The notes beneath the pieces are model-generated. The model had not been told where the DNA came from. It did not search any database and worked only from the letters and a program-made list of their open reading frames with translations. The translations under genes were made by a program, and so were the position numbers. Source: Candidatus Abyssobacteria bacterium SURF_5 (GTDB lineage: Bacteria > Abyssobacteria > SURF-5). Taken from it: a DNA stretch of 36,118 bases. The stretch spans positions 1 through 36,118 of the forward strand of contig QZKU01000012.1 of assembly GCA_003598085.1 (NCBI GenBank), given 5' to 3'. Of the stretch, positions 1-9,300 are shown piece after piece (the stretch's first letter is position 1; every line of letters starts with the position of its first letter).

Positions 1-345
1 CAGGTGTCTTGCAAGCTGCCGCTCACGCACACCATCTCTCCGGCGGCCGCGCACTCTCCAACTCCGCAGGAGGTTGCGGTCGGCACATACGCATCGTCGG
101 CCACCCCGTTACAGTTCTGGTCGAGCCCGTCGCAGTCGTTATCCAGACCGGTCGGCGAGCCGGCCGCGCAGGTGTCTACAAGAGAACCGGCGGAACAAAT
201 CAATTGTCCGGTAGACATGCAGAGGCCCAAGCCGCAAGTTGTGGCAGTGGGCACGTACGCTTCATCTGGAGTTCCGTCGCAGTTGTCATCGGCGCCGTCG
301 CAGTTGGAGTCATCGGCAAGCGGATTAATCGCGTCACACGCGTCG
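1..345 (-). repeat. MopE-like 168-bp tandem repeats, array 1 (cut by window edge)
   Basis: The same 56-residue unit as in the array at 1400-1990, with a boundary at 168 and the next at the window edge. Positions 1-560 align with about 1630-2189 at a constant offset of 1629 bp (543 codons). The whole block, TSP3 repeats plus MopE repeats, is therefore an internal duplication. Confidence 0.8.
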
Positions 346-3300
346 CCGATGCCGTTGGCGTTACAGTCGGCCTGATCCGGATTGTAGGCATTCGGACAAT
401 TATCGCATGCGTCACCCAAAGCGTCGCCGTCAGCGTCAGTCTGATCAGGATTCGGAGTCGCGAGGCAATTATCGAGGTCGCCGCAGACCCCGTCGCCGTC
501 GACATCGTTCAATGGATCGGTGGGGCAGATGTCGCACGCATCGCCGAACCCGTCACTGTCAGCGTCGAGTTGGTCCGCGTTTGATTCCGTTGGACAATTA
601 TCGCAGGCGTCACCGAGGCCGTCGCCAACATAACCGCCTCCACCTGATACGTAATGGTGTTGAACCACTTCCGGCGCGAGTGGCCGGTCGTAGATCGCCA
701 CTTCGTCGATCAGGCCGATATACCCGAGGATCGGGCCGGTCTGATTTATCGCGCACCCAATTCCCATCGCGGATGAGTTGTCATCCCACCAGCCGGTCCA
801 TGGGTCGGAGGCCTGCGGCACGCCGTCGATATAGAACGCCATTCCGGAGCCTCCCCAAATACCGGCCAGATGGTGCCACTGACCGTCATCCACCCTGGAA
901 AGCGATGTCAGCGTTCTGGTGGCGCTACCCGCCGAGTTTCTGATCCAGAAGAAGATCTTGCCCGCTTCCGCTGGAACGTCATACCCGCCATATATTCCAA
1001 CGGCGAACGTTGAATTCAGTTGCTGCTTTCCAATAAGATATCCGTTTCGTACGGATGTGCTCGCGTAATTCGTGGTTGTCTTGAACCACAGCTCGATGGA
1101 ACCGGTCGAAACCTCATAGGTGGAGCTGTCAGGAACCTGCACCCTGTTGGTCCCACCCGCAAAGCTCAGGGCAGAGCCGCTCCCGGCGGGCGTATCCGTG
1201 GTCCAAACCGCGCCATACAGCGTGCCGTCATTCATGCCGATCGAGTCGTCGGCGGTCGTGCCGCTGCCTTCTTCGAAAGTCCAATAGGAAGCCATGCCCT
1301 CCAGACTATCGATGTCCGCCTGATCCGGGTTCGCGACACCAGGACAGTTGTCGTAGCAATCGGCTATTCCGTCAGCATCGGTATCAAATCCGTTATCAAC
1401 TTGTCCGTCGCAATCGTTGTCCAAGCCGTCGCAGATTTCGGCGGTCGGCGAGCCGGCTATGCACGTATCTTGCAATATGCCGGCTACGCAGACCATTTCG
1501 CCGGTGGCCGCACATTCGCCTATGCCGCATGAGGTGGTGGTTGGGACATAGGCGTCATCCGCTACGCCATCGCAGTCCTGATCCAGTCCGTCGCAATCGT
1601 CATCCAGTCCGGTCGGCAAGCCGGCCACGCAGGTGTCCTGCAGCGAGCCTCCGACGCAGATCATCTCGCCAGCGGCCGCACATTCTCCAACTCCACATGA
1701 GGTCGGCGTCGGTATGTACGCGTCGTCAGCAATGCCGTTGCAGTTCTGGTCTGACCCATCGCAGTCGTCATCGAGACCAGTGGGCGAGCCGGCCACGCAG
1801 GTATCCTGCAGTGAGCCGTTTAAGCAGGCCATTTCGCCTGCAGCCGCGCATTCTCCAACTCCGCACGAGGTCGGCGTCGGTGTATACGCATCGTCCGGCA
1901 TTCCATTGCAGTTGTCATCGATTCCGTCGCAGTTGGAATCGTCCGCGAGCGGATTAATCGCGTCACACGCGTCGCCGAGGCCATTGGAGTTACAGTCGGC
2001 CTGGTCGGGATTGTAGGCTCCCGGGCAATTGTCGCAGACGTCGCCCCGACCGTCGGAATCGGAGTCAAGCTGGTTTGGGTTATTGACATCCGGGCAATTG
2101 TCGGCGTCGCCGCACAAGCCGTCGTGGTCGACGTCATTCAGCGGGTCGTTCGGACAGATATCGCACTCATCCCCCAGCCCATCGTCGTCCAGATCGGCCT
2201 GGGTGGGATTGATAGCATCGATGCAGTTGTCGCACGCATCGCCGGCGCCGTCTCCCATGAGGAACCTTACGACGCGATTTCTGCCGGAATCAGCAAGATA
2301 GACGTAATCATCGGGGTCAAGCGCTATGCCCTGCGGGTTAGAGAATGTTATCCCCGAACCGCTGTTCCATTTGGTAACGAATGCGCCATCCCGGGTAAAC
2401 ATCTGGATACGACCATTGGTGGTGTCCGCCACATACACGAAGCCGGCGGAGTCAACATCGACGTCATGTGGGTTGCGAAATTGACCGTCATTAGTCCCGT
2501 AGGAACCCCACTCTCTAATGAACGTGCCGCCGGTGGTCAGCTTCTGGATGCGATTATTGGCGGTGTCGGCTACATAGACAAAGCCGGCGCTCACTGCTAT
2601 TCCACTTGGGTAATTAAACTGGCCCGGTCCGGTTCCGGGGCCGCCCCAAGTGTCCAAAAGGTTTCCAAGGGTATCAAACTTCAGTATCTGATACCGAGTC
2701 GAGACATAGACATGATCGCTCTTGTGATCAAAGGCGATGCCGTCGCTGTCCGGATCAACCGGCCACGCCGCCTCAACAGTGTCGGTCTTGGTCAGTTTTA
2801 CAACCCGGTTATTGAAGGTATCGGTGACGTAGATGAATCCGTCGTCGCCGACGGCTACGTCGGTCGGATTATTGAAATATCCGTCGCCGGTGAACGTCTG
2901 CAAGAGGGAACCCGTCTTGGAATAGCGTCTTACCACATCATCGGCCGGGGTGGCCACGTAGACGTAGTCACCTATATCGATCCCGGCAGGGAAGGTAGTG
3001 CCGAACAGCGACACATAGACCGGCTCGGAGTCCAGTTGGTCGGGGTTCGAAACCGTCGCGCAATTATCGCAGGCGTCACCGACGGTATCGCTGTCCATGT
3101 CCGTCTGGTCCGCGTTGGCGGCGTCGGGACAGTTATCGCAGGTGTTTCCCACGCCGTCAGCGTCACTATCGACCTGGTCCGGATTCGGACGTGTCGGACA
3201 GTTGTCGCAGGCGTCGCCGACCGTATCCCCGTCGCCGTCCGCCTGGTCCGGATTGGAAACAGACACGCAGTTGTCACAGACGTCGCCCATTCCATCCAGG

Positions 3301-6300
3301 TCGCTATCGGCCTGGTCGATGTTGGGCACACCGGCGCAATTATCGCACGCATCGCCGAAATCGTCGCCATAGACTATGGTGAGTTTTGGCCGGAGCGAGA
3401 GAGTACCGTAGTTTGATGAACGGAACCAGGCATACTGGTTGTTTCCGTTATCCTCGTTCACCAGCTTGAATGAAACGAGGGAATCCGAGATGCCATAGGA
3501 GCCGGCGACAACGCTCGTCACATCGGCATACACCCACCGCGCGCCGCCGTCGTTGAGGATGGCAAGAGTCGCAACGTAACCGGTGGTATACCTGCCGGAA
3601 GGCGCCCCACCAGGCTGCAGAACGCTGCAATCGCTGCAGGGCGTCTCGTCATCCCAATGGTCATCCGACTCGGGCACGACATAGGCAGTGGTCGGCTGAG
3701 AATCATACGGCCCCGTGCCCCCGTCAAAATTGTACAGGGCAAGCGTGGCTTTCTTAATTGTCACCCCCTCCGGAAGCTGAGATATGTCGAACTTGACGAA
3801 AGACCAGTGCTCATAGTCTTCGTTATAGCCATTGTTGCGAGAAAGCAGAGCGTCATCGTTATACTTCGCGTCCGCATGGTCCTTACTGCACGTCGCCCCG
3901 CATCCCGCGGCGTAATAGCGGGCGTCATCGACCACCTCCGTTCCCGCATCCTGCAAGATGAGCGCAATTTCGCCATCGGTATTGAGCTGATCGGCGTTCG
4001 CGGTAGCCGGGCAGTTGTCGCAGATGTCTCCCACGCCGTCCGCGTCCGCGTCGGCCTGATCCGCGTTCACATCATACCGGCAGTTGTCGCACGCGTTGCC
4101 TACGGTGTCTCCATCGGTATCCGTTTGATCGGCATTCGGTACCGATGGGCAATTATCGCACGCGTCACCCACGGCGTCGGCGTCTGTATCCAGTTGATCC
4201 GCGTTCGCCTCTGCCGGGCAATTGTCGCAGGCGTCGCCGATACCATCGGCGTCAATATCCGACTGGTCCGTATTGAAAACAGTCACGCAGTTATCAGTTG
4301 CGTTACCGATCCCGTCGCCGTCGTCGTCCAGTGAACAATAGGGATGGCCGGTGCAGTCGGCGGTGTCCTGGCAGTCCACGAGCCCATCGCCGTCATTGTC
4401 GACGCCGTCGTAACAGAGTTCCATTGCGCCGGTGCAGACCGGATAGGTCGCGCAATCAGGATCATCGCAGTCCACCAGTCCGTCACCGTCATTGTCGTGC
4501 AGATCGCCGCAGTAGGTTTCAGAGGGTTCGCTGCAGATGGGCTCACTCAGACAGCCCGGATCGTCGCAGTCGATCAAGCCGTTACCGTTATCATCAATAA
4601 GGTTCCAGCAGTCGCTCTCCTCGCACACGTCGCCGACACCGTCGGCGTCGCTATCAAGCTGGTCGGGATTGCTCACCTGCGGGCAATTGTCGCAAAGGTC
4701 GCCCAGCCCGTCGAAATCGGCGTCCGCCTGATCGGGGTTCGGCGTGGCCGGGCAGTTGTCCACGTCGCCGCACACAGTGTCGGCGTCCGCGTCATTCAGC
4801 GCATCGTTCGGGCAGATATCGCATGCGTCGCCCATGCCGTCGGCGTCGGAATCGGTCTGATTGCCGGCGCAGGCGCCGCTGGCGTCCGATGAGCAGGCTT
4901 CATCAACAAATATCTCGATCCAGGAGTCCTGTCCGCCCATATCCCAGCGATACCCGAAAGCTTCGATCTGGAAGTAATAGCCGCCGGCATTGCGAGCGGG
5001 CGGCCACGCGACGGTGCGGCGGCACCATGTCCTGCCGTCCTGCCCGGTCATTGTCTCATCGCAGGCCATCGTGAGAGAAGGATACGCGCCCGATGGACAA
5101 TCACCGCTGACAATGTCGCAGTACTCATGAACGACCTCGACGCTGTCGCAACCCATCGCGTCGCACATGTGCACCGTAACGATTTCATGGAAGCGATTGT
5201 CCCATGGCGTATTGTCGGCGTTCATCCAGAAGGTGACGTATTGCGGCTGTTCGGCGAGCACCTCGAATGTCGCGATCGAGTTCTGGCACGTGGCGTAATC
5301 GCTTGTGCAATAACCGCCGTTGTCGCCGTATGCATACAGCCGAATCGAAGAAGGACCGGTGAGATAGCGGGTATAATCCGGCTCGCCGACCGATTGCGTG
5401 TTTGGCTGGCCCGCCGCGCAGTCGTAGCAGTCATTCCAGCCGCCGGTCTGCGTGCTCGAATGATAGAAGTCAGTGAACACGCCGTTCGGTGTGTTCGGGC
5501 AGTTGTCGCAGGCGTCGCCGACGCCATCACCGTCGACATCTGATTGATTCGCATTGGGTGTGGCGGCGCAGTTGTCGCAGATATCGCCGACCATATCAAG
5601 GTCGGTGTCCGTCTGATCGGCGCCGGAAACGTATGGACAGTTGTCTGAGACGTCGATAATGCCGTCGCCGTCGGTATCTATCGCGGCGCCCACGCATTCA
5701 ACATCGGTCGTGTAGCCGCGGCAAACGCTCCAGCAGGAGCCTGCGTCGGGCTGATAGCAGGCGATCGGATCGCACTGCCCGGTAAGCATGAATTCGTTCT
5801 CGCAGTTCCGGGGCATGCACATCCACATCGTGTCGTTCCAGATGCACTCATCGGGATATGAATAACAGTTCGCGCTGTCGAGCGACCCGCAATCGATTGC
5901 CCACGTGCAGTAATCTCCCTGCCACGCGCACTCGGGATCGGCCTGGCATTCACTTTGCATCCGATAATCATAACAGCCCGTCTCATAGCATTCGCCGGAT
6001 TCGGCGCCTGTGAACGAGCAGTTTGCATGGTCCATGCACTCGTAATAGTCGCTTCCCAGAGCATAGCAATCGAAGGTGTTGCACATTCCGCCGTTCCACT
6101 CGCAGCGGCTGTCCTGCTCGCAGCTTGCCTGATCGTAGTATGCCGTGCAATTGAACGGCTCGCAGTTGTTGCTTCCCCAATTCCAGTCGCACGCCGCGTC
6201 TACTTCGCAGAGATATTCGGTCGCGTACTGCCAGCAATCGGTCGCGCGACATCCATAGTTCCAGCCGCAGTCCGGCGGGATGGTCTCGCAGGCGTCGCCG

Positions 6301-9300
6301 CAGGCGGGGTTCGCGGCGTAAGGAGGCGCCGGACAACTGGCGTTGGTGTCGAGTTGGTCCGGGTTCGGCTCGAACCAGCAGTTGTCGCATACGTCGCCAA
6401 CATCGTCCATATCGGCGTCAGCCTGATTGGAATTGGCATGATTCGGACAATTGTCGACACTGTCGCTGATGCCGTCGCCGTCGGCGTCGGTGACCAGCGT
6501 TTCACAGACATTGTTATTACAATAGTTCGAGCAGCACTCTTCGTTGGTGGAGCACGTCATGCCGTCGGCGAGGCAGGTTGCTCCGGTACATTCCGCTTCG
6601 GTGGTATGGCCGTAACAGACGCTGTTACAGGCGCCCGGCTCAACCAGTTCGCATTCAGGAGACGGACAGACGCCGGTGATGTCGTATTCGGATTGGCAGC
6701 CTCCCTCGCTACAGTACATTGCCGTCGTGTTCCAGATGCAATTCGTATCTGAATCACATTCGAATTGAGAGGCATGGGAATAGCATGGGACCGAGGGATT
6801 GCACCAGCGGCCATCCCATACGCAACCGAGGGGACTGGCAAGGCAGTCGGCTTCATTATAGTTGAGCACGCACTGAGGAACGTTGCAGAAGCCGTCTTCC
6901 CTGGATTCGAACTCGCACAGCGCGTGCGCTTGGCACGCCGCCTGATCGTGTTCGTACCCGTAGCAGTTGACGGTCTCGCACATTTCGTTTCGCCACTGGC
7001 AGTTTGCGCCGGGCGCGCTTTCGCAACTGAATTGGTCGGTGTGCTCCCAGCACCGGTATTCGTAACACTCGCCCATCATGGAATCCCACGAGCAGCCGGG
7101 ATCATTCTCGCACCCGATCTGGTCGCCGTAGTACATCCCGAAGCAATCTTTCTGCCGGCAACCCCAGTACCAGTCGCAGTCGGAGGCCGGCGCGCCCTCA
7201 CAGGCGTCGCCGCACGCGGGGTCGGAACTGTATGGTGGGGCTGGACAGTTCGAGTTAGAATCGGCCTGAGAGGGATTGGGTGTTGTCCGGCAGTTGTCGC
7301 AGGCGTCGCCGACGCCATCGCCGTCCCCGTCCACCTGCGTCGGGTTCGCGACATCCGGACAGTTGTCGGTCGCGTTCGTCGCGCCATCGCCGTCCGAATC
7401 GAGCGCGCAGTAAGGATGGCCGGCGCAATCAGGGTAATCGTCGCAATCAATAAAGCTGTCGCTGTCGTTATCCACTCCGTCGTAGCAAAGCTCCATCGAA
7501 CCTGCGCACACAGGGTATGAATAGCAGTCGGGATCGCCACAGTCCGTCAGGCCATCGCGGTCGTTGTCGTTCATATCGCCGCAGGATATTTCAGGAGATT
7601 CACTGCAGAGGGGGCCGATCCAGCAATCGGAGTCGCCGCAGTCGACCTGCCCGTCGCCATCATCATCCACCAGATTCGAGCAATCGGTTTCGGCGGAAGG
7701 GGCGCCGCCTGTGCAGGCGCTTTCCGTACCGTACGTCGAGCAGACACTGACGCAATTCATGCCGTCCCACGAGCATTCGGGATGGGAATTGCATTCCGCT
7801 TCGTACATGAACGTCGGACAGGTAAACGTCCACGTGCAAACCATGCCGTCCCACGAACAGAGCGAATTCGCGCTGCATTGTTCCTGAGTCGGGTAATCCT
7901 CGCACGGCTTCTCCCAGCACGACCCTTCGGCGCTCGGCCTGAATGCGCAGTTCGCGTGCTGCGAACAGGCTATCTGGTCGGTTCCCAAGCCCTCGCACGG
8001 AAACGGGCCGCAGTAGGAGCCGTACCACTGGCACCTGCTATCGGAATCGCACGACATCTGGTCGTAATACATCGAGCAGGCGTCCTGATTCATGCACATC
8101 ATATACATGTAGTCCCAATAGCACATGGAATTACTGTTGCAACTCATCTCGTCGTAGAAAGACGAACAGTTGATCTGCTCGCACCCGTAACGCCATTCGC
8201 AGGGATTGGCGCCTGCGCCTCCCTCGCACGCGTCGCCGCAGAGCGGATCGGAAGAATAGGGCGGGGGAGGACAGTTCGAGTTCGAATCCAACTGGTCCAC
8301 GTTGGCGACATACCAGCAGTTATCACAGTCATTTCCAACGCAATCGGCATCGGCGTCGGCCTGATCGGGATTCCCGTAAGACATGCAGCTATCGCACAGA
8401 TCACCGATTCCGTCGGTGTCCGTATCCTCCTGCGCAGGATTGGAAACTTCGGGACAATTATCCGATGCATCCGGTACCCCGTCGCCGTCGCCATCCACGG
8501 CACCACCCATCTGAACCAGTTCGACATCATCGATCAGAATATGGACCGGGTCCGGCTCTCCGCAGGAGCCCGCATATGCGAGCTGGAATATGAGTTCCAT
8601 ATATCGCCCTACGAACGGGGTCAGATCGAATTCATGACGCTGCCAATCCCATGAGCCGCCCTCTGCGGAAAACACTGTGGTATCGTTGACAACGCCGCCG
8701 TTTGTGTAATCCCTCAGGAGCACCTGGAATGTGAAGGGAGCACCATAGATTGACTTTGTCCAAAAAGCCAATTTGTCGATGTTGGAGGGAACGATAAACC
8801 GCTGTCTGATCCGCGCATCATTGCAGGTAATGGGCAGATAGAGCTCGGCCGCGTAAGTGCCTGAATGGGGAGGACCTGAAAGCTGCGCATACCCGGCTCC
8901 GCTTTCGTATGACGACCATTGCTCCAGCGTTCCCGTCTCGAAGTCGCCATTGTGGATTCTGGGTGCAATCTCGTTGCAACTCTTAACGGAAACTTCATCT
9001 ATGTAGAGGTCCCGGCTGAAAAACTCGGAGCACGTGCCGAAATTCGAAAATTCAATAGTAATCTCAACATCATGACCGGTCAGATAATCGATATACCATT
9101 TCTTCTGCACCCAGCCTTCAGACTGAACAATGTAAAAATCCTGGTGCAGATACACAACATCTTCCACAAAATCGCCCCAGCCGGAGAAATCGACCAGGTT
9201 GCTGTAGTCCTTCAGAGACACCGTTATCGCAACAGAACTCGTATCACTCTGCTCTTTTCGCATCCAGAACGAAAACTCCGCATTATCGGGAATAATCAGA

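Noticed and set aside
1400-1990. Regular direct repeats resembling a CRISPR array
   Set aside because: The units are 168 bp, in frame and translate into a known MopE-like motif. There are no unique spacers of equal length and no cas genes.
4-8654. Many long plus-strand open frames opposite the giant gene
   Set aside because: They are low-complexity mirror images (Val/Ile/Arg/Gly-rich or Ser/Pro-rich) of the repetitive GAC/GAT-TGC codons on the minus strand, without ribosome-binding sites. The minus-strand frame keeps phase across 9.5 kb and shows clear domains.
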